Source: Nemophila menziesii (lineage: Eukaryota; Streptophyta; Magnoliopsida; Boraginales; Hydrophyllaceae). Taken from it: a DNA stretch of 64,000 nt. A program made the translations under genes and the position numbers. The notes under the pieces are model-generated. The model saw only the letters and a list, made by a program, of their open reading frames with translations, was not told where the DNA came from and did not search any database. Shown here piece after piece: positions 1 through 12,712 of the stretch. Each line of letters begins with the position of its first letter. The stretch's first letter is position 1. Where the stretch lies: NCBI GenBank assembly GCA_029959085.1, contig JARWIR010000174.1:186001-250000 (forward strand), in the 5' to 3' direction.

Positions 1-3000
1 GTGTTGAGATGTGTTTTATTGACTTTTAGGTTGTTTTTAATATTCTATTTTAGGATATCGTATTTTGGCTCAGTTAGGGTTTTACCAACCGTAACATTCA
101 ACCCTAATTTCTAAATCTCTAACGTCATACCCTAAACCATAAACACAAAACCTTAACCCTATAACCTACATCTAATCCATCACCATAAGCCCTAAATACT
201 AACCATAAACTCTAACCATAAACCGTAACCAGAAACCCCATACCCTAAACACCAAACCTTATACCCTAATCCAAAAACCTTAGTCACTGTACCCTAACTA
301 TGGATATGATAATAACGTGAAGATTTTGGCTTGTTTCTATCATCCAAACGCTTTGCAAACCGTTTTTAAGGTTTTTGAAGTTCCCCGAAGAATTTTTGCT
401 ACTTTCGCATACTTTCTCAGAATGGGACACATAATATATGTTTTTTGAGTGCGTTGGGCCTTCTGGGACCGACAGATGGCTTCGCCATCTAAGATGATCT
501 GTTTTACGTGTTGAGATGTGTTTAATTGACTTTTAGATTGTTTTTAATATTCTATTTTAGGATATCGTATTTTGGCTTAGTTAGGGTTTTACCAACCGTA
601 ACATTCAACCCTAATTTCTAAAGTCTCTAACGTTATACCCTAAACCATAAACACAAAACCTTAACCCTATAACCTACACCTAATCCATCACCATAAGCCC
701 TAAATACTAACCATAAACTCTAATAATAAACCGTAACCAGAAACCCCAAACCCTAAACACTAAACCTTATACCCTAATCCAAAAACCTTAGTCACTGTAC
801 CCTAACCATGGATATGATAATAACGTTAAGATTTTGGCTTGTTTCTATCATCCAAACACGTTGCAAACCGTTTTTAAGGTTTTTGAAGTTCCCCGAAGTA
901 TTTCTGCTAACTTTCGCATACTATCTCAGAATGGGGCACATAATATTTGTTTTTTGAGTGCGTTAGGCCTTCTGGGACCGACAGATGGCTTCACCATCTA
1001 AGATGATCTGTTTTACGTGTTGAGATGTGTTTTATTGACTTTTAGGTTGTTTTTAATATTCTATTTTAGGATATCGTATTTTGGCTCAGTTAGGGTTTTA
1101 CCAACCGTAACATTCAACCCTAATTTCTAAAGTCTCTAACGTTATACCCTAAACCATAAACACAAAACCTTAACCCTATAACCTACACCTAATCCATCCC
1201 CATAAGCCCTAAATACTAACCATAAACTCTAACAATAAACCGTAACCAGAAACCCCAAACCCTAAACACTAAACCTAATACCATAATCACATAACCTTAG
1301 TCAGTGAACCCTAACCATAGAAAGGATAATAACGTGAAGATTTTGGCTTGTTTCTATCATCCAAACACGTTGCAAACCGTTTTTAAGGTTTTTGAAGTTC
1401 CCCGAAGGATTTCTGCTAACTTTCGCATACTTTCTCAGAATGGGGCATATAATATTTGTTTTTTGAGTGCGTTAGGCCTTCTGGGACCGACAGATAGCTT
1501 CGCCATCTAAGATGATCTGTTTTACGTGTTGAGATGTGTTTTATTGACTTTTAGGTTGTTTTTAATATTCTATTTTAGGATATCGTATTTTGGCTCAGTT
1601 AGGGTTTTACCAACCGTAACAATCAACCCTAATTTCTAAAGTCTCTAACGTTATACCCTAAACCATAAACACAAAACCTTAACCCTATAACCTACACCTA
1701 ATCCATCACCATAAGCCCTAAATACTAACCATAAACTCTAACAATAAACCGTAACCAGAAACCCCAAACCCTAAACACTAAACCTAATACCATAATCACA
1801 TAACCTTAGTCAGTGAACCCTAACCATAGAAAGGATAATAACGTGAAGATTTTGGCTTGTTTCTATCATCCAAACACGTTGCAAACCGTTTTTAAGGTTT
1901 TTGAAGTTCCCCGAAGGATTTCTGCTAACTTTCGCATACTTTCTCAGAATGGGGCATATAATATTTGTTTTTTGAGTGCGTTAGGCCTTCTGGGACCGAC
2001 AGATAGCTTCGCCATCTAAGATGATCTGTTTTACGTGTTGAGATGTGTTTTATTGACTTTTAGGTTGTTTTTAATATTCTATTTTAGGATATCGTATTTT
2101 GGCTCAGTTAGGGTTTTACCAACCGTAACATTCAACCCTAATTTCTAAAGTCTCTAACGTTATACCCTAAACCATAAACACAAAACCTTAACCCTATAAC
2201 CTACACCTAATCCATCACCATAAGCCCTAAATACTAACCATAAACTCTAACAATAAACCGTAACCAGAAACCCCAAACCCTAAACACTAAACCTTATACC
2301 CTAATCCAAAAACCTTAGTCACTGTACCCTAACCATGGATATGATAATAACGTTAAGATTTTGGCTTGTTTCTATCATCCAAACACGTTGCAAACCGTTT
2401 TTAAGGTTTTTGAAGTTCCCCGAAGGATTTCTGCTAACTTTCGCATACTATCTCAGAATGGGGCACATAATATTTGTTTTTTGAGTGCGTTAGGCCTTCT
2501 GGGACCGACAGATGGCTTCACCATCTAAGATGATCTGTTTTACGTGTTGAGATGTGTTTTATTGACTTTTAGGTTGTTTTTAATATTCTATTTTAGGATA
2601 TCGTATTTTGGCTCAGTTAGGGTTTTACCAACCGTAACATTCAACCCTAATTTCTAAATCTCTAACGTCATACCCTAAACCATAAACACAAAACCTTAAC
2701 CCTATAACCTACACCTAATCCATCACCATAAGCCCTAAATACTAACCATAAACTCTAACCATAAACCGTAACCAGAAACCCCATACCCTAAACACCAAAC
2801 CTTATACCCTAATCCAAAAACCTTAGTCACTGTACCCTAACTATGGATATGATAATAACGTGAAGATTTTGGCTTGTTTCTATCATCCAAACGATTTGCA
2901 AACCGTTTTTAAGGTTTTTGAAGTTCCCCGAAGAATTTTTGCTACTTTCGCATACTTTCTCAGAATGGGACACATAATATATGTTTTTTGAGTGCGTTGG

Positions 3001-3050
3001 GCCTTCTGGGACCGACAGATGGCTTCGCCATCTAAGATGATCTGTTTTAC
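1..3050 (+). repeat. Left domain, monomers M1-M6 (types A,B,C,C,B,A)
   Basis: Monomer starts: 1, 508, 1017, 1526, 2035, 2544. Type A has ACTATGGATATGATAATAACG after the telomere tract and a one-base-shorter GCTACTTTCGC. Type B has ATGATAATAACGTTAAG and ends TTCACCATCT. Type C has CATAGAAAGG. M3 and M4 are near-identical neighbours. M6-M7 repeat M1-M2 at an offset of 2543 bp. The 507-bp lengths of the A units come from two single-base deletions. Confidence 0.9.
474..490. repeat. Short hairpin AGATGGC-TTC-GCCATCT
   Basis: Perfect 7-bp stem with a 3-nt loop, about 20 bp before the monomer end. It recurs in many left-domain copies (for example 3017-3033 and 4032-4048). ATCT occurs again about 8 bases downstream (ACAGAT...ATCTGT), so the left arm could pair with either of two partners. 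In other subfamilies the left arm reads AGATAGC, AGATCGC or AGATTGC (one mismatch), and in the right domain AGATAAC. No function is evident; there is no U-run to make it a terminator. Confidence 0.7.
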
Positions 3051-5590
3051 GTGTTGAGATGTGTTTAATTGACTTTTAGGTTGTTTTTAATATTCTATTT
3101 TAGGATATCGTATTTTGGCTTAGTTAGGGTTTTACCAACCGTAACATTCAACCCTAATTTCTAAAGTCTCTAACGTTATACCCTAAACCATAAACACAAA
3201 ACCTTAACCCTCTAACCTACACCTAATCCATCACCATAAGCCCTAAATACTAACCATAAACTCTAATAATAAACCGTAACCAGAAACCCCAAACCCTAAA
3301 CACTAAACCTTATACCCTAATCCAAAAACCTTAGTCACTGTACCCTAACCATGGATATGATAATAACGTTAAGATTTTGGCTTGTTTCTATCATCCAAGC
3401 ACGTTGCAAACCGTTTTTAAGGTTTTTGAAGTTCCCCGAAGGATTTCTGCTAACTTTCGCATACTATCTCAGAATGGGGCACATAATATTTGTTTTTTGA
3501 GTGCGTTAGGCCTTCTGGGACCGACAGATGGCTTCACCATCTAAGATGATCTGTTTTACGTGTTGAGATGTGTTTTATTGACTTTTAGGTTGTTTTTAAT
3601 ATTCTATTTTAGGATATCGTATTTTTGCTCAGTTAGGGTTTTACCAACCGTAACATTCAACCCTAATTTCTAAATCTCTAACATCATACCCTAAACAATA
3701 AACACAAAACCTTAACCCTATAACCTACATCTAATCCATCACCATAAGCCCTAAATACTAACCATAAACTCTAACCATAAACCGTAACCAGAAACCCCAT
3801 ACCCTAAACACCAAACCTTATACCCTAATCCAAAAACCTTAGTCACTGTACCCTAACTATGGATATGATAATAACGTGAAGATTTTGGCTTGTTTCTATC
3901 ATCCAAACGCTTTGCAAACCGTTTTTAAGGTTTTTGAAGTTCCCCGAAGAATTTTTGCTACTTTCGCATACTTTCTCAGAATGGGACATATAATATATGT
4001 TTTTTGGTGCGTTGGGCCTTCTGGGACCGACAGATGGCTTCGCCATCTAAGATGATCTGTTTTACGTGTTGAGATGTGTTTAATTGACTTTTAGGTTGTT
4101 TTTAATATTCTATTTTAGGATATCGTATTTTGGCTCAGTTAGGGTTTTACCAACCGTAACATTCAACCCTAATTTCTAAAGTCTCTAACGTTATACCCTA
4201 AACCATAAACACAAAACCATAACCCTATAACCTACACCTAATCCATCACCATAAGCCCTAAATACTAACCATAAACTCTAACAATAAACCGTAACCAGAA
4301 ACCCCAAACCCTAAACACTAAACCTAATACCATAATCACATAACCTTAGTCAGTGAACCCTAACCATAGAAAGGATAATAACGTGAAGATTTTGGCTTGT
4401 TTCTATCATCCAAACACGTTGCAAACCGTTTTTAAGGTTTTTGAAGTTCCCCGAAGGATTTCTGCTAACTTTCGCATACTTTCTCAGAATGGGGCATATA
4501 ATATTTGTTTTTTGAGTGCGTTAGGCCTTCTGGGACCGACAGATAGCTTCGCCATCTAAGATGATCTGTTTTACGTGTTGAGATGTGTTTTATTGACTTT
4601 TAGGTTGTTTTTAATATCCTATTTTAGGATATCGTATTTTGGCTCAGTTAGGGTTTTACCAACCGTAACATTCAACCCTAATTTCTAAAGTCTCTAACGT
4701 TATACCTTAAACCATAAACACAAAACCTTAACCCTATAACCTACACCTAATCCATCACCATAAGCCCTAAATACTAACCATAAACTCTAACAATAAACCG
4801 TAACCAGAAACCCCAAACCCTAAACACTAAACCTTATACCCTAATCCAAAAACCTTAGTCACTGTACCCTAACCATGGATATGATAATAACGTTAAGATT
4901 TTGGCTTGTTTCTATCATCCAAACACGTTGCAAACCGTTTTTAAGGTTTTTGAAGTTCCCCGAAGGATTTCTGCTAACTTTCGCATACTATCTCAGAATG
5001 GGGCACATAATATTTGTTTTTTGAGTGCGTTAGGCCTTCTGGGACCGACAGATGGCTTCACCATCTAAGATGATCTGTTTTACGTGTTGAGATGTGTTTT
5101 ATTGACTTTTAGGTTGTTTTTAATATTCTATTTTAGGATATCGTATTTTGGCTCAGTTAGGGTTTTACCAACCGTAACATTCAACCCCAATTTCTAAATC
5201 TCTAACGTCATACCCTAAACCATAAACACAAAACCTTAACCCTATAACCTACACCTAATCCATCACCATAAGCCCTAAATACTAACCATAAACTCTAACA
5301 ATAAACCGTAACCAGAAACCCCAAACCCTAAACACTAAACCTTATACCATAATCCAAAAACATTAATCAGTGTACCCTAACTATGGATATGATAATAACG
5401 TGAAGATTTTGGCTTGTTTCTATCATCCAAACACTTTGCAAACCGTTTTTAAGGTTTTTGAAGTTCCCCGAAGAATTTTTGCTACTTTCGCATACTTTCT
5501 CAGAATGGGACACATAATATATGTTTTTTGAGTGCGTTGGGCCTTCTGGGTCCGACAGATGGCTTTGCCATCTAAGATGATCTGTTTTAC
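3051..5590 (+). repeat. M7-M11, first copy of a 2.54-kb duplicated block
   Basis: Monomer starts: 3051, 3560, 4066, 4575, 5084. Private variants shared only with 10171-12712 show common descent: CCCTCTAACC (M7), CGTATTTTTGCTC with AAACAATAAAC (M8), AAACCATAACCC (M9), AATATCCTATTTT (M10) and CAACCCCAATTTC (M11). The offset to the second copy is 7120-7122 bp, about 14 monomers. Confidence 0.88.
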
Positions 5591-8134
5591 GTGTTGAGAT
5601 GTGTTTTATTGACTTTTAGGTTGTTTTTAATATTCTATTTTAGGATATCGTATTTTGGCTCAGTTAGGGTTTTACCAACCGTAACATTCAACCCTAATTT
5701 CTAAAGTCTCTAACGTTATACCCTAAACCATAAACACAAAACATTAACCCTATAACCTACACCTAATCCATCACCATAAGCCCTAAATACTAACCATAAA
5801 CTCTAACAATAAATCGTAACCAGAAACCCCAAACCCTAAACACTAAACCTTATACCATAATCACATAACCTTAGTCACTGAACCCTAACCATGGAAAGCA
5901 TAATAACGTGAAGATTTTGGCTTGTTTCTATCATCCAAACACGTTGCAAACCGTTTTTAAGGTTTTTGAAGTTCCCCGAAGGATTTCTGCTAACTTTCGC
6001 ATACTTTCTCATAATGGGGCACATAATATTTGTTTTTTGAGTGCGTTGGGCCTTCTGGGACCGACAGATAGCTTCGCCATCTAAGATGATCTGTTTTACG
6101 TGTTGAGATGTGTTTTATTGACTTTTAAGTTGTTTTCTATATTCTATTTTAGGATATCGTATTTTGGCTCAGTTAGGGTTTTACCAATCGTAACATTCAA
6201 CCCTAATTTCTAAAGTCTCTAACGTTATACCCTAAACCATAAACACAAAACCTTAACCCTATAACCTACACCTAATCCATCACCATAAGCCCTAAATACT
6301 AACCATAAACTCTAACAATAAACCGTAACCAGAAACCCCAAACCCTAAACACTAAACCTTATACCATAATCACATAACCTTAGTCACTGAACCCTAACCA
6401 TGGAAAGCATAATAACGTGAAGATTTTGGCTTGTTTCTATCATCCAAACACGTTGCAAACCGTTTTTAAGGTTTTTGAAGTTCCCCGAAGGATTTCTGCT
6501 AACTTTCGCATAATTTCTCAGAATGGGGCACATAATATTTGTTTTTTGAGTGCGTTGGGCCTTCTGGGACCGACAGATAGCTTCGCCATATAAGATGATC
6601 TGTTTTACGTGTTGAGATGTGTTTTATTGACTTTTAAGTTGTTTTCAATATTCTATTTTAGGATATCGTATTTTGGCTCAGTTAGGGTTTTACCAACCGT
6701 AACATTCAACCCTAATTTCTAAAGTCTCTAACGTCATACCCTAAACCATAAACACAAAACCTTAACCCTATAACCTACACCTAATCCATCACCATAAGCC
6801 TTAAATACTAACCATAAACTCTAACAATAAACCGTAACCAGAAACCCCAAACCCTAAACACCAAACCATATACCCTAATCCAAAAACCTTAGTCACTGTA
6901 CCCTAACTATGGATATGATAATAACGTGAAGATTTTGGCTTGTTTCTATCATCCAAACGCTTTGCAAACCGTTTTTAAGGTTTTTGAAGTTCCCCGAAGA
7001 ATTTTTACTACTTTCGCAAACTTTCTCAGAATGGGACACATAATATATGTTTTTTGAGTGCCTTGGGCCTTCTGGGACCGACAGATGGCTTCGCCATCTA
7101 AGATGATCTGTTTTACGTGTTGAGATGTGTTTTATTGGCTTTTAGGTTGTTTTTAATATTCTATTTTAGGATATCGTATTTTGGCTCAGTTAGGGTTTTA
7201 CCAACCGTAACATTCAACCCTAATTTCTAAAGTCTCTAACGTTATACCCTAAACCATAAACACAAAACCTTAACCCTATAACCTACACCTAATCCATCAC
7301 CATAAGCCCTAAATACTAACCATAAACTCTAACAATAAACCGTAACCAGAAACCCCAAACCCTAAACACTAAACCTTATACCCTAATCCAAAAACCTTAG
7401 TCACTGTACCCTAACCATGGATATGATAATAACGTTAAGATTTTGGCTTGTTTCTATCATCCAAACACGTTGCAAACCGTTTTTAAGTTTTTTGAAGTTC
7501 CCCGAAGGATTTCTGCTAACTTTCGCATACTATCTCAGAATGGGGCACATAATATTTGTTTTTTGAGTGCGTTAGGCCTTCTGGGACCGACAGATGGCTT
7601 CACCATCTAAGATGATCTGTTTTACGTGTTGAGATGTGTTTTATTGACTTTTAGGTTGTTTTTAATATTCTATTTTAGGATATCGTATTTTGGCTCAGTT
7701 AGGGTTTTACCAACCGTAACATTCAACCCTAATTTCTAAATCTCTAACGTCATACCCTAAACCATAAACACAAAACCTTAACCCTATAACCTACACCTAA
7801 TCCATCACCATAAGCCCTAAATACTAACCATAAACTCTAACAATAAACCGTAACCAGAAACCCCAAACCCTAAACACTAAACCTTATACCATAATCCAAA
7901 AACCTTAATCAGTGTACCCTAACTATGGATATGATAATAACGTGAAGATTTTGGCTTGTTTCTATCATCCAAACAGGTTGCAAACCGTTTTTAAGGTTTT
8001 TGAAGTTCCCCGAAGGATTTCTGCTAACTTTCGCATACTTTCTCAGAATGGGGCACATAATATTTGTTTTTTTGAGTGCGTTGGGCCTTCTGGGTCCGAC
8101 AGATGGCTTCGCCATCTAAGATGATCTGTTTTAC
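5591..8134 (+). repeat. M12-M16, segment absent from the second duplicate
   Basis: Monomer starts: 5591, 6100, 6609, 7117, 7626. M12 and M13 carry GGAAAGCATAATAACG (type D). M13 and M14 have TTTTAAGTTGTTTTC in the leader, a change seen again only at 50317. M16 is a mosaic: A-type up to GGATATGATAATAACGTG, then a CAGGTTGC / GGATTTCTGCTAAC 3' half with a T7 run. In the block at 10171-14239 this five-monomer stretch is missing. Confidence 0.85.
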
Positions 8135-9661
8135 GTGTTGAGATGTGTTTTATTGACTTTTAGGTTGTTTTTAATATTCTATTTTAGGATATCGTATTTT
8201 GGCTCAGTTAGGGTTTTACCAACCGTAACATTCAACCCTAATTTCTAAAGTCTCTAACGTTATACCCTAAACCATAAACACAAAACCTTAACCCTATAAA
8301 TTACACCTAATCCATCACCATAAGGCCTAAATACTAACCATAAACTCTAACAATAAACCGTAACCAGAAACCCCAAACCCTAAACACTAAACCTTATACC
8401 TTAATCACATAACCTTAGTCACTGTACCCTAACCATACAAAGGATAATAACGTGAAGATTTTGGCTTGTTTCTATCATCCAAACACGTTGCAAACCGATT
8501 TTAAGGTTTTTGAAGTTCCCCGAAGGATTTCTTCTAACTTTCGCATACTTTCTCAGAATGGGGCACATAATATATGTTTTTTGAGTGCGTTGGGCCTTCT
8601 AGATCCGACAGATAGCTTCGCCATCTAAGATGATCTGTTTTACGTGTTGAGATGTGTTTTATTGACTTTTAGGTTGTTTTTAATATTCTATTTTTTGATA
8701 TCGTATTTTGGCTCAGTTAGGGTTTTACCAATCGTAACATTCAACCCTAATTTCTAAAGTCTCTAACGTTATACCCTAAACCATAAACACAAAACCTTAA
8801 CCCTATAACCTACACCTAATCCATCACCATAAGGCCTAAATACTAACCATAAACTCTAACAATAAACCGTAACCAGAAACCCCAAACCCTAAACACTAAA
8901 CCTTATACCATAATCACATAACCTTAGTCACTGTACCCAAACCATACAAAGGATAATAACGTGAAGATTTTGGCTTGTTTCTATCATCCAAACACGTTGC
9001 AAACCGATTTTAAGGTTTTTGAAGTTCCCCGAAGGATTTCTTCTAACTTTCGCATACTTTCTCAGAATGGGGCACATAATATATGTTTTTTGAGTGCGTT
9101 GGGCCTTCTGGGACCGACAGATGGCTTCGCCATCTAAGATGATCTGTTTTACGTGTTGAGATGTGTTTAATTGACTTTTAGGTTGTTTTTAATATTCTAA
9201 TTTTTGATATCGTATTTTGGCTCAGTTAGGGTTTTACCAACCGTAACATTCAACCCTAATTTCTAATGTCTCTAACGTTATACCCTCAACCATAAACACA
9301 AAACCTTAACCCTATAACCTACACCTAATCCATCACCATAAGCCCTAAATACTAACCATAAACTCTAACAATAAAGCGTAACCAGAAACCCCAAACCCTA
9401 AACACTAAACCTTATACCATAATCACATAACCTTAGTCAGTGAACCCTAACCATGGAAAGGATAATAACGTGAAGATTTTTGCTTGTTTTTATCATCCAA
9501 ACACGTTGCAAAACGTTTTTAAGGTTTTTGAAGTTCCCCGAAGGATTTCTGCTAACTTTCACATACTTTCTCAGAATGGGGCACATAATATTTGTTTTTT
9601 GAGTGCGTTGGGCCTTCTGGGACCGACAGATAGCTTCGCCATCTAAGATGATCTGTTTTAC
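8135..9661 (+). repeat. M17-M19, first copy of a 1.53-kb duplicated block
   Basis: Monomer starts: 8135, 8644, 9153. M17 has CTATAAATTACACC, M18 has CTATTTTTTGATATC and CCAATCGTAAC, and M19 has CTAATTTTTGATATC, CTAATGTCTC, ACCCTCAACC and AAAGCGTAACC. All these markers recur in the same order at 12713-14239, offset 4578 bp (nine monomers). M17 and M18 are E-type (CATACAAAGG; CTTCTAACTTTCGC in the second half). Confidence 0.88.
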
Positions 9662-10170
9662 GTGTTGAGATGTGTTTAATTGACTTTTAGGTTGTTTTTA
9701 ATATTCTATTTTAGGATATCGTATTTTGGCTCAGTTAGGGTTTTACCAACCGTAACATTCAACCCTAATTTCTAAAGTCTCTAACGTTATACCCTAAACC
9801 ATAAACACAAAACCTTAACCCTATAACCTACACCTAATCCATCACCATAAGCCCTAAATACTAACCATAAACTCTAACAATAAACTGTAACCAGAAACCC
9901 CAAACCCTAAACACTAAACCTTATACCATAATCACATAACCTTAGTCACTGAACCCTAACCATGGAAAGCATAACAACGTGAAGATTTTGGCTTGTTTCT
10001 ATCATCCAAACACGTTGCAAACCGTTTTTAAGGTTTTTGAAGTTCCCCGAAGGATTTCTGCTAACTTTCGCATACTTTCTCAGAATGGGGCACATAATAT
10101 TTGTTTTTTGAGTGCGTTGGGCCTTCTGGGACCGACAGATAGCTTCGCCATCTAAGATGATCTGTTTTAC
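9662..10170 (+). repeat. M20, single monomer between duplicated blocks
   Basis: A 509-bp unit with AAACTGTAACC in the telomere tract and GGAAAGCATAACAACG after it. These markers recur in the five-monomer repeat at 17711-24327 (for example the units at 19747 and 22292), so this copy is an outlying relative of that block. It ends with TTTTACATGTTGAG, a one-base change at the monomer start that is also typical of the 17711-22801 block. Confidence 0.85.
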
Positions 10171-12712
10171 ATGTTGAGATGTGTTATATTGACTTTTAGG
10201 TTGTTTTTAATATTCTATTTTAGGATATCGTATTTTGGATCAGTTAGGGTTTTACCAACCGTAACATTCAACCCTAATTTCTAAAGTCTCTAACGTTATA
10301 CCCTAAACCATAAACACAAAACCTTAACCCTCTAACCTACACCTAATCCATCACCATAAGCCCTAAATACTAACCATAAACTCTAATAATAAACCGTAAC
10401 CAGAAACCCCAAACCCTAAACACTAAACCTTATACCCTAATCCAAAAACCTTAGTCACTGTACCCTAACCATGGATATGATAATAACGTTAAGATTTTGG
10501 CTTGTTTCTATCATCCAAACACGTTGCAAACCGTTTTTAAGGTTTTTGAAGTTCCCGGAAGGATTTCTGCTAACTTTCGCATACTATCTCAGAATGGGGC
10601 ACATAATATTTGTTTTTTGAGTGCGTTGGGCCTTCTGGGACCGACAGATCGCTTCGCTATCTAAGATGATCTGTTTTACGTGTTGAGATGTGTTTTATTG
10701 ACTTTTAGGTTGTTTTTAATATTCTATTTTAGGATATCGTATTTTTGCTCAGTTAGGGTTTTACCAACCGTAACATTCAACCCTAATTTCTAAAGTCTCT
10801 AACGTTATACCCTAAACAATAAACACAAAACCTTAACCCTATAACCTACATCTAATCCATCACCATAAGCCCTAAATACTAACCATAAACTCTAACCATA
10901 AACCGTAACCAGAAACCCCATACCCTAAACACCAAACCTTATACCCTAATCCAAAAACCTTAGTCACTGTACCCTAACTATGGATATGATAATAACGTGA
11001 AGATTTTGGCTTGTTTCTATCATCCAAACGCTTTGCAAACCGTTTTTAAGGTTTTTGAAGTTCCCCGAAGAATTTTTGCTACTTTCGCATACTTTCTCAG
11101 AATGGGGCATATAATATTTGTTTTTTGAGTGCGTTAGGCCTTCTGGGACCGACAGATGGCTTCGCCATCTAAGATGATCTGTTTTACGTGTTGAGATGTG
11201 TTTAATTGACTTTTAGGTTGTTTTTAATATTCTATTTTAGGATATCGTATTTTGGCTCAGTTAGGGTTTTACCAACCGTAACATTCAACCCTAATTTCTA
11301 AAGTCTCTAACGTTATACCCTAAACCATAAACACAAAACCATAACCCTATAACCTACACCTAATCCATCACCATAAGCCCTAAATACTAACCATAAACTC
11401 TAACAATAAACCGTAACCAGAAACCCCAAACCCTAAACACTAAACCTAATACCATAATCACATAACCTTAGTCAGTGAACCCTAACCATAGAAAGGATAA
11501 TAACGTGAAGATTTTGGCTTGTTTCTATCATCCAAACACGTTGCAAACCGTTTTTAAGGTTTTTGAAGTTCCCCGAAGGATTTCTGCTAACTTTCGCATA
11601 CTTTCTCAGAATGGGGCATATAATATTTGTTTTTTGAGTGCGTTAGGCCTTCTGGGACCGACAGATCGCTTCGCCATCTAAGATGATCTGTTTTACGTGT
11701 TGAGATGTGTTTTATTGACTTTTAGGTTGTTTTTAATATCCTATTTTAGGATATCGTATTTTGGCTCAGTTAGGGTTTTACCAACCGTAACATTCAACCC
11801 TAATTTCTAAAGTCTCTAACGTTATACCCTAAACCATAAACACAAAACCTTAACCCTATAACCTACACCTAATCCATCACCATAAGCCCTAAATACTAAC
11901 CATAAACTCTAACAATAAACCGTAACCAGAAACCCCAAACCCTAAACACTAAACCTTATACCCTAATCCAAAAACCTTAGTCACTGTACCCTAACCATGG
12001 ATATGATAATAACGTTAAGATTTTGGCTTGTTTCTATCATCCAAACACGTTGCAAACCGTTTTTAAGGTTTTTGAAGTTCCCCGAAGGATTTCTGCTAAC
12101 TTTCGCATACTATCTCAGAATGGGGCACATAATATTTGTTTTTTGAGTGCGTTAGGCCTTCTGGGACCGACAGATGGCTTCACCATCTAAGATGATCTGT
12201 TTTACGTGTTGAGATGTGTTTTATTGACTTTTAGGTTGTTTTTAATATTCTATTTTAGGATATCGTATTTTGGCTCAGTTAGGGTTTTACCAACCGTAAC
12301 ATTCAACCCCAATTTCTAAATCTCTAACGTCATACCCTAAACCATAAACACAAAACCTTAACCCTATAACCTACACCTAATCCATCACCATAAGCCCTAA
12401 ATACTAACCATAAACTCTAACAATAAACCGTAACCAGAAACCCCAAACCCTAAACACTAAACCTTATACCATAATCCAAAAACATTAATCAGTGTACCCT
12501 AACTATGGATATGATAATAACGTGAAGATTTTGGCTTGTTTCTATCATCCAAACACTTTGCAAACCGTTTTTAAGGTTTTTGAAGTTCCCCGAAGAATTT
12601 TTGCTACTTTCGCATACTTTCTCAGAATGGGACACATAATATATGTTTTTTGAGTGCGTTGGGCCTTCTGGGTCCGACAGATGGCTTTGCCATCTAAGAT
12701 GATCTGTTTTAC
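10171..12712 (+). repeat. M21-M25, second copy of the M7-M11 block
   Basis: Monomer starts: 10171, 10680, 11188, 11697, 12206. Repeats the private markers of 3051-5590 in the same order. Differences mark later change: M21 ends CAGATCGCTTCGCTATC, and M22 is a mosaic whose second half (GGGCATATAATATTTG, GCGTTAGGCC) is C-type instead of A-type. The right end joins directly to a copy of M17, not M12. Confidence 0.88.

Noticed and set aside
120..300. Functional telomere at the window start
   Set aside because: The CCCTAAA motifs are degenerate, irregularly spaced and embedded in a satellite unit that repeats across the whole window; there is no run of perfect telomere repeats.
340..410. CENP-B-box-like motif near CGTTGCAAACCG
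   Set aside because: It does not match the TTCG....A..CGGGA core in spacing or key bases.
474..490. Hairpin AGATGGC-TTC-GCCATCT as a transcription terminator
   Set aside because: The stem is only 7 bp and not G+C rich, there is no adjacent gene, and the few T bases downstream are not directly after the stem. It is eroded in half of the array.
1304..1510. Recurrent forward open frame of about 68 codons (also for example 1813, 4353, 9440, 14018, 17489, 29714, 42458)
   Set aside because: It is the same monomer segment each time, open only because the stretch happens to lack stops. It begins in telomere-like sequence, many copies are broken by single substitutions, the monomer length shifts the frame, and no known protein family is recognisable.
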